A stretch of 17,367 nt of DNA from JAYUDN01 sp043739785. GTDB lineage: Bacteria > Patescibacteriota > Gracilibacteria > BD1-5 > UBA2023. The translations under genes were made by a program, and so were the position numbers. Location: the NCBI GenBank assembly GCA_043739785.1, contig JAYUDN010000008.1, positions 1-17,367 of the forward strand, read 5' to 3'. A model generated the notes under the pieces. That model searched no databases and had not been told where the DNA came from. It saw nothing but the letters and a program-made list of their open reading frames with translations. Positions within the stretch are counted from its first letter, which is position 1; each line of letters begins with the position of its first letter. Shown in pieces: positions 8,635-16,795 of the stretch.

Positions 8635-9701
8635 GCAGTTGATACCACTTGCATAATAGCCGAAAATATGGCAATGGCAAACCAAAGCACAAATACAGCA
8701 GCAAATATAAGGGCTATCGGTTCAATAAATTTGACCATAATCGCCAGCGATGTATCCACTTCTCGTCGATATTGGAGAGAGAGTTTATTTGCAACCGTAT
8801 TGATCGTAGAGGTTTTCTCTGCACTCTCGATCATCTGGAGGATATTATTGGTAAAAATATGCTCCTGAGGATCCGCTTCTTTCATCGACTCAGCTATACG
8901 TTTTCCATGACTCACGGCTTCCGTGATATTTTTGAAAATCTCTTGGACGACGAGATTATCCGTACTGGCTCCGGTCAGTTTCAGCGTTTTGACAATCGAA
9001 ATACCCGAGCCAAGAAGCAGAGAAAAAGTCGACATCACCTTCACAGTCAGGTAGTTTCTATAGACCATCCCTATGACGGGTATTTTCATTTTCCAAGTAT
9101 CGAATCGAAAGTTTCACTGTTCCGTACTGATATACCCTCGTCATATCATCCCGATACCTATGAGTACCAGCAGTATGAGCATAAAGTGTTCCTGCATAAA
9201 GCCACTCACCGCCATAAGGGAACGAGTAGAAAAAGGAAGATCACCTTGAGCCTGATCGATAATCTGTCGGATCTGTGGGAGCACGTAGATCATGACGATA
9301 CAAATCGCGATAATCAAAAAGATAAATATGATAAAAGGGTAGGTCATCGCATTTCTTATTTTCCCTCTGAGCTCATCCTGGTCTCTGAGATCTGATGCCA
9401 GTGATACAAAGGAAGATTGTATTTTCCCAGTTTGCTCACCACTTTCGATAATAGTAATCTCACCGTCTGAGAAGAAATTCGGAATTTTTCGCATACTCAC
9501 ACTCAGAGCATCCCCTCCTTCGAGAAAGAAAAGTAGGTTATCAAGCTCCTTTTTGACGCCAAGGTGTTCAATCCGATCCCTATACCCTTGGATTGATGGG
9601 ATAAGACTCACTCCTCCTTCGAGAAGATTAGAAATATTCTCATAAAAGTGGACTTTATCTTTTACTTTTATCGATGGGATAAGGAATTTTTCGAGATTCA
9701 T
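8625..9701 (-). CDS. pilC: Type IV pilus inner-membrane platform protein PilC (GspF family)
   Basis: PilC/GspF is the polytopic membrane platform that couples the assembly ATPase to pilin extraction. The 358-residue product has two copies of the T2SSF domain. The first, about 15-140, begins VHFYENISNLLEGGVSLIPS and contains the family motif ESGEQTGKI. The second, about 215-345, begins VKVMSTFSLLLGSGISIV and contains MIESAEKTSTI. Transmembrane segments lie near 118-142, 172-188 and 328-350. TGA codons are at 9141, 9114, 8631 and 8628, the last two in tandem immediately before the TAG at 8625. It is shorter at the N-terminus than the usual about 400 residues. It lies between the pilO-like gene (69 bp upstream) and the pilins. 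Confidence 0.93.
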
Positions 9702-9770
9702 AGATTGCTTTATATGGTATTGACGATGATTGAGCTTCGCTCCTTTTAGGGTTCTCTGTATTGTTCACCT

Positions 9771-10361
9771 TTATTGATAATAGTACATTCAGAGGGAAAG
9801 ATTCATCGAAATGCCTTCTGCTGGTTTTGTCTCATCTGGCTTCGTATCGATAGGTAGGGTGATACCATCGATGGTAAAAGCGGTATCTGAGTACTCATTC
9901 GTGAGAGTCGTGATATAGTCTACGAGAACATCGATATCTCTCGCCTGAAGGGAAATATTTACTGAAGCGAGTGAAAGGCCGCTCGGAAGCTTTTTCCCTT
10001 TATCAACCCCAAATGAGCTAATCATGAGATTGTATGTTCCGTCGGTATTCGCTCTAAGTTGAGGTGGCTTAACCATTACCATTTCCATAATATTCGCTTC
10101 ATCGAATTCCTTATTATATCGGTTAATTTTTTTCTTGAGTGGTGAGTCTACTTTGGTATCAGCAAACTGTGCCTGAAGATCCGAGAGAATTTTGAGTTCA
10201 CCTTCCTTCTCCTTTGCTTTGGTTTCTAGAGCGTTTACCTGTGCCGCGTAGGATACATAGTCAGCAAAAACGGAACGGGAAATAAGAACGAGAAAAATGA
10301 TAGTTATACCGAGAGCCATCGGGGTATATATTTTATTGTAAACTGAAATGACTGGCGACAT
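9771..10361 (-). CDS. PilO-like type IV pilus assembly protein
   Basis: A 196-residue bitopic membrane protein: a short N-terminal cytoplasmic tail, one transmembrane helix (about 14-34), a coiled coil (about 38-75, ALETKAKEKEGELKILSDLQ) and a C-terminal ferredoxin-like domain. This is the architecture of PilO/GspM. PilN and PilO form the periplasm-facing alignment complex that links the platform to the rest of the machine. One TGA-Gly lies at 9789 near the C-terminus; the stop is TAA 9771. The call rests on architecture and position, directly between a PilN-like gene (17 bp) and pilC; sequence identity to PilO is not evident by eye. Confidence 0.7.
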
Positions 10362-10378
10362 AGGTGAAAAATTAGAAA

Positions 10379-10951
10379 TTATTTGGTAACAAGTAATTCG
10401 ATAGCGGTCGTACGTTTTTTCGGATCTCCTGAAATGGTTTTAATAGGCTGTAATGAGAGGACTTCTGTATTTTTACTATGTGCACGTATCATCGCTATAA
10501 CGGTTTGCACTGGGTCTATTGTATAGAGTCCATCTGAAGTCGCGACCAGGGTCGTCTTGATATGGTCATTTTGTATACTGAACCCTTGGAATTGTACCTG
10601 GGCTTCTTGGGCGATATCATAAAAATTCTTGATTTGTTTCTTGAGATCGATCGACGGGCGTATATTCCCTTCGTCGAGAATCCTAGCGATGAGGATATCT
10701 TTATCTTTGGAAGCGGTATCGATACTAGTTTGTACAGTATGAATTTGATCCGTCAAATGTACGATTTCTCTTTTCTGAAAATATCCAAAGATAGCAAGTC
10801 AGATGGTGATAGTTACTACGGCCACCAGAAGTCAGAGCGATATATACCAAGAATTTTTACTCGCTCCTATTTTCTGAATCATCGTATCAGTGCTTTCCGA
10901 TGGCTTTGGAGAACTATCCATTGGCTGAGAAAGGATATCTGGGGTTTGCAT
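10379..10951 (-). CDS. PilN-like type IV pilus assembly protein
   Basis: A 190-residue bitopic membrane protein: a Ser/Pro-rich N-terminus of about 38 residues, one transmembrane helix (about 43-65), then a coiled-coil-like stretch (REIVHLTDQIHTVQTSIDTA) and an alpha/beta domain ending KKRTTAIELLVTK. Two Gly residues within the membrane helix are TGA (10832, 10799). It is the first gene of the pilus operon. ATG 10951 gives the longest product; ATG 10921 is an alternative that would leave a 33-nt leader after the predicted promoter. The PilN label is inferred from order (before a PilO-like gene and pilC) and topology; it might instead be a second PilO-type protein. Confidence 0.65.
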
Positions 10952-10959
10952 AAAAATAA

Positions 10960-10989
10960 TTTATATATAGGATAAGTGTACCATATCAA
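10960..10989 (-). promoter_or_regulatory. Promoter of the type IV pilus operon
   Basis: On the minus strand TTGATA (plus-strand 10984-10989) is followed after 16-18 bp by TATATA/TATAAA (10960-10967). The expected start of transcription, near 10953-10955, falls only 2-4 nt before ATG 10951, so the first gene would be leaderless or would start at ATG 10921. The element sits in the 46-bp divergent gap shared with tsaE. Confidence 0.5.
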
Positions 10990-10997
10990 ACGAGAGA

Positions 10998-11477
10998 ATG
11001 CAAAAAATAGAACAAATACCTATTTACAATGAGCAGGAACTTGATCAAATAAATCTTCACCTTCAGCCAGGTGATAGAATTTTTTTCTATGGAGATCTTG
11101 GTTCTGGGAAAACGAGCCTGATTCGAAGCCTCCTCCGTCGACAACTTCATGACCCGAACCTCGTGGTACGAAGCCCGACGTATACGTACTACTCTCGTTT
11201 TCCCCTTCCAGATAAGAATATACGAGATAATAAGGTTCCCGAACCTGCAACCTACAACCTACAAACTGCAACTGCGATTTATCACTTCGATCTCTATCGT
11301 ATCGAGCACATAGACACCTTTTCCCTCATAGGTGGAGACGAAATCTGGGATGATCCTACGGCGATATGCCTGATCGAATGGCCAGAACGAATAGAGGGAA
11401 AATATACCCCTACGAAAATCGTGCGGATAGAAAAATCAGGAGAAAATGAAAGAACAATTACTCTAGAGTACCGATAA
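10998..11477 (+). CDS. tsaE: tRNA threonylcarbamoyladenosine biosynthesis ATPase TsaE
   Basis: TsaE is the ATPase that works with TsaB and TsaD to make the universal t6A37 modification in tRNAs reading ANN codons. The 159-residue product has Walker A GDLGSGKTS (K38, T39), the SPTYTY motif at 59-64, HFDLYRI at 96-102 and IEWPERI at 126-132. It has no in-frame TGA. Between SPTYTY and HFDLYRI it carries an extra loop of roughly 15-20 residues compared with the usual short spacer; part of this loop is coded by a low-complexity DNA tract. It is transcribed divergently from the pilus operon and is convergent with the PrsW-like gene, 20 bp apart. GAGAG lies just before ATG 10998, one of the few purine-rich leaders here. 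Confidence 0.95.
   Translation: MQKIEQIPIYNEQELDQINLHLQPGDRIFFYGDLGSGKTSLIRSLLRRQLHDPNLVVRSPTYTYYSRFPLPDKNIRDNKVPEPATYNLQTATAIYHFDLYRIEHIDTFSLIGGDEIWDDPTAICLIEWPERIEGKYTPTKIVRIEKSGENERTITLEYR
11241..11274 (+). repeat. Low-complexity AACCTGCAACCTACAACC tract inside tsaE
   Basis: Imperfect repeats of AACCTRCA / CTACAAC run for about 34 bp and encode PATYNLQTATA within the TsaE loop. The tract is in frame and falls in a surface loop between conserved motifs, consistent with in-frame repeat expansion or insertion. Confidence 0.6.
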
Positions 11478-11497
11478 GAAGACAAATCCAGACGCCT

Positions 11498-12367
11498 CTA
11501 TTTCTCCTCTTTCCACATCATGCCACTCATTGCAAAGAGAGCTATACCAGTAAAAATGAGAATACTAGAAATACTTTCAGAATCGATGAGCGTATTGTAG
11601 AGCGCGTGGCTCCCGATCGCCAGGACACTTCCTAAGATAAAAATCGAAATATATCGAAGTGAGAAAAGCGGATAGGAAAGAGCTTTCCACCAGGCATACG
11701 TCAGAACGAAAGAGACAAATATATGAGCAATAAGTGAAAAAATCGATCGCATCATCCAGGATCTGAGAAAGGCTCCTACACTATCTGACTCGATAAACTG
11801 GAAAAGATAGAGAATATTCTCGATAAAGGCAAATCCAAGAACTATAAAAAATGTCATCATAAGCATCCATCGTTTCGATTCGTAAGAAGAAGTATCAGTG
11901 GACATATATCCGATATGCTTCGCGGATTCTTCGAGGGTGGCGGTTATCATATATCCGAAAAAACCTCCGAAGAGAGAACTGATAAAGTTTCCATCTACAA
12001 AGATAGAAATAAGTGCCATATTGAGTGCGAAAAATATCGAATGTGAAAAGAAGTATCGAAACTGGTAATTCGTCGGAAGGAGAGATTTTTTATGTGAAAA
12101 TAGTCCGAGTATCGCCGTAATCAGAAGTGCGGTCAAGAATAAAAACAAAAACCAGAGTGGAAATATAAAGTATCCGGAAATATGAGCAATAGATCCGAAA
12201 ACTGAAATCCCTCCAGTGATGAGTCATCCCGTCAGGAGTCCGATAAAAAATCTTGTTCTATGAAATTCTTTGATGTAGAGAATAGAGAATCAATACCCCC
12301 AGAGAACAATAGGAAGAAAGATAACGCAAATGACCGGAAGAAGAAGGAGGAAACGAAAGAGGTCCAT
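11498..12367 (-). CDS. PrsW-family intramembrane protease
   Basis: A 289-residue polytopic membrane protein with the PrsW motif set: EESAKH (E146, E147, K150), FIENILYL (E183, N184), a membrane His in SLIAHIF (H215), and GSHALYN (H254, N258). PrsW proteins are glutamic-type intramembrane proteases; in Bacillus subtilis PrsW makes the site-1 cut in anti-sigma factor RsiW. Around eight hydrophobic segments are visible. The start is ATG 12367; the first 70 residues are recovered only by reading TGA as Gly at 12290 and 12224. The stop is TAG 11498. It lies 17 bp downstream of the small membrane protein gene and in the same direction as rseP, suggesting one operon. Substrate unknown. Confidence 0.85.
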
Positions 12368-12384
12368 TAGTGATAAAACGGATA

Positions 12385-12702
12385 TTATTTATTTCGATTT
12401 CTGATGATTTCAAAACTTCCGAATTTCCACCCAGAAGCCGTACTATTTCTCGATGCGAGAAATCGCATAAGAAAGATATTGATCCCGAGGAAGAGGAAAA
12501 AATATCCTATGATGTAGGCTATAAGATCAGGAAATGATATCACAAGAACTCAGAAAGTGATGAAGAAGAGTCAAATACCAGAGTACATAAACGAAGAATT
12601 AGGTAAAGAAAAGGACTCTTGGGTGTATAAGGAACTGGGAGTGATGAAGATGGATTCTACCTGATAACTCGAGGATGAATTGCAATATAATTTTTGTCTC
12701 AT
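12385..12702 (-). CDS. Small two-helix membrane protein between rseP and PrsW-like gene
   Basis: A 105-residue protein visible only when two TGAs are read as Gly, so a standard-code search misses it. The N-terminal 38 residues are polar and Ser-rich. Two hydrophobic segments follow (FMYSGIGLFFITFGVLVIS and LIAYIIGYFFLFLGINIFLM, about residues 39-79), then a basic tail with KFGSFEIIRNRNK. Both TGA glycines fall in the first hydrophobic segment. I recall similar small hypothetical membrane proteins in CPR genomes but know no function. Its place between two intramembrane protease genes makes it a candidate substrate, regulator or partner, which is inference only. ATG 12702 is the first start; no Shine-Dalgarno is seen. 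Confidence 0.7.
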
Positions 12703-12786
12703 CGAGTATTCATGCCATACTCTGTAATTATATCTGGATATTTTATTATTTCTTCTGTATCTGAATCTTTTATTCCATTATCTGTA

Positions 12787-13974
12787 CTAAAAAAATCTTC
12801 CTATATCCATCATAGCGACAAGAACCGAGAGTGCAAGAAGAAATAAGAATCCGAATCCATGGATATATCGTTCCATTTTTTGTCAGGCGAGTTGTCACTT
12901 CGTACTCAGGAGGCTCACGAGCGAAGCAAGGGTAGTCGTAAACCATCTCCCTCCATCGAGAGCTGGTATCGGAAGAAGATTGAAAAATCAGAGATTGAAA
13001 GATATCAGTGCAATAAGTACCAGCACCGTGGAAAATGGAACGCTATACTCGATCACACCCACAAATACCTTCCCAATACCAATCGGTCAGGAAACCATAT
13101 CTTCCGCCTGCTTCCGCTCCTCAGGAATCTTCGGAAATACGAGTTTTCGCATCATATCTGCGAGGGCATCCCAGGTAAATATACCCATAGCTACAAGTTC
13201 TTGTCATCATTTTTTTAAAGATTCTCAGAGTGGAAAAGACTGTTTCCAATCTCTATGAATCTCGAGTCCTTCATAACCAACATATACTCCAATTTTTCAA
13301 TTTGTAGGCATCAAGGTGACTTGTCGAGGGTTTCCACCTGAACTCGTAAGATTGAGAGCTATTTCTTTCCCATTTGCCACTTCTTGTCGAAAGGATGCAT
13401 AGTCAGTCGGAATGATTCCATTGATCGAATTCACATGTTCGAATTGGCCAATTCCAGCCTTTTCGGCGACACTTCCAGAAACAGCACTGATCGTCAAGCC
13501 ACCACTCTCTGTGATAAAACCAGAAGCAAGCGCTTGGTCAAAATTCGGAAGAAAAAATGAATTCGCGCTGGTCTCTACGATCGTATTCGGAGCTATCGGT
13601 GTCGCTCCAGTCAGAAATACACCTACGAATATCACATAAGCGAGGATGAAATTCATCGTGACGCCAGCCAGGAGGACAAGGGAGCGTGCCCACCAAGGTT
13701 TCGATGCAAAAGAATCATTATCGGTTCCCCCGGGAGCAAAGACATCCTCTCCCTTGATTCGAACAAAGCCCCCAATAGGGAGGGCGTTGAGCGTCCACGC
13801 TGTTCCATGTGTATCAGTACAGAGGGTTCTGACTCGAGGGGGAAGCCCCATTCCGAATTCCTCTACCTTCATACCGGTCAATCGAGCGGTGAGAAAGTGT
13901 CCGAGCTCATGTACGAAGACAATAAGAGAAAATACGAAAAGTGTCAGGAGAATCCCGAGAAAAACAGCAAGCAT
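12787..13974 (-). CDS. rseP: RIP metalloprotease RseP (site-2 protease)
   Basis: RseP is a zinc metalloprotease that cuts transmembrane segments of anti-sigma factors and cleaved signal peptides. The 395-residue product has the catalytic HELGH at 22-26 in the first membrane helix and the GGFVRIKGED loop at about 68-77. A PDZ domain follows at about 150-225 (SGSVAEKAGIGQFEHVNSING), and the second catalytic motif LPIPALDGGR has D340. Eight TGA-Gly codons (13297, 13225, 13207, 13204, 13087, 12988, 12895, 12883) all lie in the second half. Under the standard code the protein would end in the PDZ domain and lose D340. The start ATG 13974 lies 5 bp after the transporter stop, which indicates co-transcription. 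The stop is TAG 12787, next to a T7 run. Confidence 0.95.
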
Positions 13975-13979
13975 AGGAG

Positions 13980-14882
13980 TTATTTTTTTATACGAATCGC
14001 GAGAATAGAAACAACGATAACGAGGGAAGCGAAGATTTGAACCGGAGAAAGTACTTTATGATTGATAAAATAGTCAAAGACGACGGTACTGAGTGGAAAA
14101 AAGAGCTCACAGAGTGTCGCAGTCAATGCTGAGACTCGAACCAATCCATAGTAGTAAAGAAATATAGCTCCTGATCCCGTCGTAAATGCAATGATAAGAA
14201 AATAAAGCCAATTCATAGAGGTCACCTCAGTAATAACCGAGAGATTACCCGTAATGAGGACAACGAAAAACATTAGAAACGCCGTAAAACCGAATCGATA
14301 ATACGTAATCGTTTGAAATGGGAGGCTTGCGGAGGCGAGTTTTCCGAGGATAGTCGTAATTCCAAACGAGAATGCCGCGAGGATAGCAAATCCCATAGCG
14401 AGGATATAGTTTATATTTTTCTCAAAATTCGGTAGGTGATTTCCAAAAACGAGGAAATAGCTTCCTATGATTGCCAACATCGCAAAAACGAGAAAGTACT
14501 TCGTCGGTTTTTCCCGAAGAAATACATAGGCCAGGATAATGGCAAAGATAGGCTGCAGTTTCTGGAGAAGGGCTACCACAGAAAGTCCATCGAAGTGGAC
14601 GAGAAATACCGCCTTTACGATGGAAAGGGTTCCGAGAACTCCTCCGAAAAAAGCAATACCAATCAGAATCCAGAGCTCTTTTTTTGTAAAGGATTTCAGT
14701 CGAGAGAATTCCTTATAGAGGACCAGATTCATCAGAGCGAATGGAATCAAATGCAGCATAAACACCACAAAATTCAGATTCAGATTGTAAAGATTCGGTG
14801 TCAATACAATGCCATCCAGTCACCAGAGTATCGCCGCGAGCGAAATCAGCGAAGCCCCGAGAATGTACTGGTTTATTTTCAT
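13980..14882 (-). CDS. EamA/DMT-family transporter
   Basis: A 300-residue protein with about ten membrane helices in two EamA repeats. The N-terminal repeat begins LISLAAILWGLDGIV, where the conserved Gly of the WG motif is TGA 14820. The second begins about residue 157 with MGFAILAAFSFGITTILGK. Drug/metabolite transporters export amino acids, metabolites or drugs, and the substrate cannot be told from sequence. Typical motifs are LLQKLQPIFAIILAYVFLRE at the end of the first repeat and LCELFFPLSTVVFDYF in the second. ATG 14882 restores the first helix; a standard-code reading would begin at a TTG far inside. It is the first gene of the transporter-rseP-small protein-PrsW run. Confidence 0.92.
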
Positions 14883-14938
14883 GATATGATTACTTATGGG
14901 CTGATTAAAGTAATAGATTCAGAATCTTCAATTACAAT

Positions 14939-15256
14939 TTACCGCATCATATTTTCTTTGATATGAGTGAAAAGGTGGTTGATCAGGTCTTCAAGCTTCT
15001 CGAATCCTTCTCGTTCACTCATAAAACTATTTCCATCCGCTACGATTTTGACTTTTCCAGAAACGGTAGATTTTGCTCGTTCATCCTTTTTTTTATCTCG
15101 AGTAATCGTCACATCAACGCGTACGATACTATCAGGTTTATCATATTTTTTGAGATAGGCAGAGAGTTTTCCAGAGATATTCTTCGATACTTCGGTCTCG
15201 ATCAGTTCCCGTTCTGTTGTAAAATCATTGGCGTGAACAATAGTTTCTATTTTCAT
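14939..15256 (-). CDS. Ribosome hibernation promoting factor family protein (HPF/RaiA)
   Basis: A 105-residue protein of the short HPF/YfiA (RaiA) type. These proteins bind the 30S decoding site and keep idle ribosomes inactive or dimerised. The sequence fits the beta-alpha-beta-beta-beta-alpha fold: a first strand KIETIVHAND, helix TERELIETEVSKNISGKLSAYLKK, strands SIVRVDVTITRD and STVSGKVKIVADG, then a second helix GFEKLEDLINHLFTHIKE. It lacks the long C-terminal dimerisation domain. ATG 15256 gives the proper N-terminus; upstream in-frame codons would add an unlikely extension and overlap the promoter. No TGA is used. Confidence 0.8.
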   Translation of the reverse strand: MKIETIVHANDFTTERELIETEVSKNISGKLSAYLKKYDKPDSIVRVDVTITRDKKKDERAKSTVSGKVKIVADGNSFMSEREGFEKLEDLINHLFTHIKENMMR

Positions 15257-15285
15257 AAGAAAAAGGTTAGAGAATATGTGCTTGT

Positions 15286-15313
15286 ATTGTACAGATATAG
15301 CCGACAGAGGCAA
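15286..15313 (-). promoter_or_regulatory. Probable promoter of the HPF-like gene
   Basis: On the minus strand TTGCCT (plus-strand 15308-15313) and TACAAT (15286-15291) are separated by 16 bp. Transcription would begin near 15279, about 23 nt before ATG 15256. The rest of the 206-bp gap 15257-15462 shows no convincing gene. Confidence 0.5.
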
Positions 15314-15462
15314 GTAAGAATAGAAAAATAGAAAGACAAAAAACGATTCTCATTCCGCATTACTGATTCTGATACACTCCAAAAATCAACCTGTGAATCC
15401 AGGCACAAGTGATAGAAAAATAGAGCTCCCCTATATGATTCTAAGCATATCAGTGCCCGGAA

Positions 15463-16218
15463 CTAATGATGATGATCACCGTCCGTTTCTCCTTCAGTTA
15501 TTTTTTGATGGTGTTTTTTCCAGTTTTCGATCACGACTTTTTCATCTGGTTTCCTCAGATCGATCGTATCGGTATCTCCTAGGGTCGAATCTAGTTTTTC
15601 GACATACGCTTCCGTTATATATTCCTTTCCACTGGAAATCATCTGCCCCTTCACCACATCAGAAAGTGTTTCAACCAGAATATCGAAAGGTTCACGATTG
15701 CTCTCTGTGAGTTTCTTTTTCTTACTTCCTATCGATTGGATATGGGAGAGGATTTCGCTACTTTTCGCCGCGGAAGTGAGAGTGAAAGTATCGTCTCCGG
15801 ATAACTTGATCACGACATCCGACATCCCGATAAATGAATGAAAAATCGAACGGGTTCTGACTTCCACACCCTCAATCTTATCGTATGCAATATAGAGCAG
15901 ATTCGAGGTAAACCACTTCCATCTAACATCGATCATCGTTCGTTCAGTGGCAATCCAGACATCATAATACCAATCACAAAGTTTATAAATGAGTATCGCA
16001 TAGATGGAAATCATCCACACATCCACCTGCCAAGATGCTAAGCTGGACTGCAAGGTAAAAGCATCGTAGTAATAAAGAAAACCTGGGATAAAAAGTCCAA
16101 AAAATGTCCAGAGTGTAATATCCTCGAGCACCACAAATATATGACGGTGAAAAACTCGTTCGATCGAGTCACTATCATCGACATATTGCGAGAAGAAAAT
16201 ATGATCAAACTTATTCAT
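15463..16218 (-). CDS. Membrane protein with bacterial PH (bPH2-like) domain
   Basis: A 251-residue protein. Two transmembrane helices (about 31-51 and 69-86) are followed by a PH-like beta domain with the typical pattern YDVWIATERTMIDVRWKWF ... LLYIAYDKIEGVEVRTR ... FIGMSDVVIKLSGDDTFTL (about 88-165), as in YdbS/YdbT-type bPH2 proteins. A charged C-terminal tail with low hydrophobicity ends GETDGDHHH, a His-rich terminus. Function is unknown; bPH2 proteins are membrane-associated and sometimes linked to stress resistance. ATG 16218 is chosen because it matches the natural N-terminus and overlaps the preceding gene's 3' end by 8 bp, a sign of coupled translation. No TGA is used. The stop is TAA 15463. 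Confidence 0.8.
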   Translation of the reverse strand: MNKFDHIFFSQYVDDSDSIERVFHRHIFVVLEDITLWTFFGLFIPGFLYYYDAFTLQSSLASWQVDVWMISIYAILIYKLCDWYYDVWIATERTMIDVRWKWFTSNLLYIAYDKIEGVEVRTRSIFHSFIGMSDVVIKLSGDDTFTLTSAAKSSEILSHIQSIGSKKKKLTESNREPFDILVETLSDVVKGQMISSGKEYITEAYVEKLDSTLGDTDTIDLRKPDEKVVIENWKKHHQKITEGETDGDHHH

Positions 16219-16537
16219 GATTGCCAGGGTTATCACTATAGAGGTGCTTCTGATTCGAGAAGAGAGCGATGAAGAAACCGATAAACGCAAGTATAAGGGC
16301 TCCTCATCCGAGTGCTGTATAATAGAGAGTTTTATTCATCATCGTGACAAAATTCATCGTGATATAGAAGTATCCTCCGAGAAAAAGAGCACATTCTAGT
16401 AATAAAATAGCAATAAAAATCTTTTTATTGATGTTATAAATAGGCGCAAGAAGAAAAAGTGTGAGTACTGGAAGGACAAACATAGAGGAGAAATGGGAAG
16501 TTAACTTATGGAAGCCGAAACTGATAAAATACTTCAC
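16211..16537 (-). CDS. Small membrane protein upstream of the PH-domain gene
   Basis: I do not recognise this 108-residue protein. It has three hydrophobic segments (about 19-33, 40-59 and 69-92), with one TGA-Gly at 16304 forming a GG pair at the start of the third. The start is taken as GTG 16537, since the frame is closed 5 codons upstream by TAG; it is preceded by CTCACCT and not a Shine-Dalgarno. The C-terminus is polar (NQKHLYSDNPGNHE). The last 8 bp overlap the start of the PH-domain gene, so the two products probably are made together and may interact. Confidence 0.7.
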
Positions 16538-16795
16538 AGGTGAGTATATCTACAACTTCCAATATTTCCAGAAAAACATAGATTTTCCTCACAAGTCAGG
16601 AATTTGTATTTTATGTTTATTTATGATAGGATATTAAAAATGGTTTTCTCTTCTATCTGAGGTAGTTAATTTTTACTCTGCCTAACGCATACTAACACAT
16701 GTCTTTCAGCAATTCACATAATCAATCTTATCTTAAAATACATAAGTAACTCACAAAGAAAATAATCAAATTATATTCGTTCGTACCACTTCCCC
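16538..16795. other. Divergent intergenic region with a possible forward promoter
   Basis: This AT-rich 258-bp gap separates the minus-strand membrane gene from the plus-strand FN3 gene. A weak forward promoter candidate is TTGTAT (16604-16609), 17 bp, TAGGAT (16627-16632), which would leave a leader of about 155 nt. A 16-codon ORF from ATG 16699 to TAA 16747 lies in that leader but has no support beyond being open. Confidence 0.3.

Noticed and set aside
8649..9395. Long forward ORF (248 codons) opposite pilC
   Set aside because: It is antisense to the clear PilC protein; basic, His/Arg-rich translation is typical of a shadow frame.
12859..13258. Forward ORFs in the region between the PrsW-like gene and the apparent rseP end
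   Set aside because: They are antisense to the C-terminal half of RseP, which appears once TGA is read as Gly and carries the LDGG motif.
15267..15353. 28-codon minus-strand ORF with a hydrophobic translation upstream of the HPF-like gene
   Set aside because: It overlaps a good -35/-10 promoter for that gene, and T-rich DNA readily encodes hydrophobic residues.
16699..16749. 16-codon ORF in the leader of the FN3 gene
   Set aside because: It is too short, lacks any start signal, and shows no attenuation-like structure.
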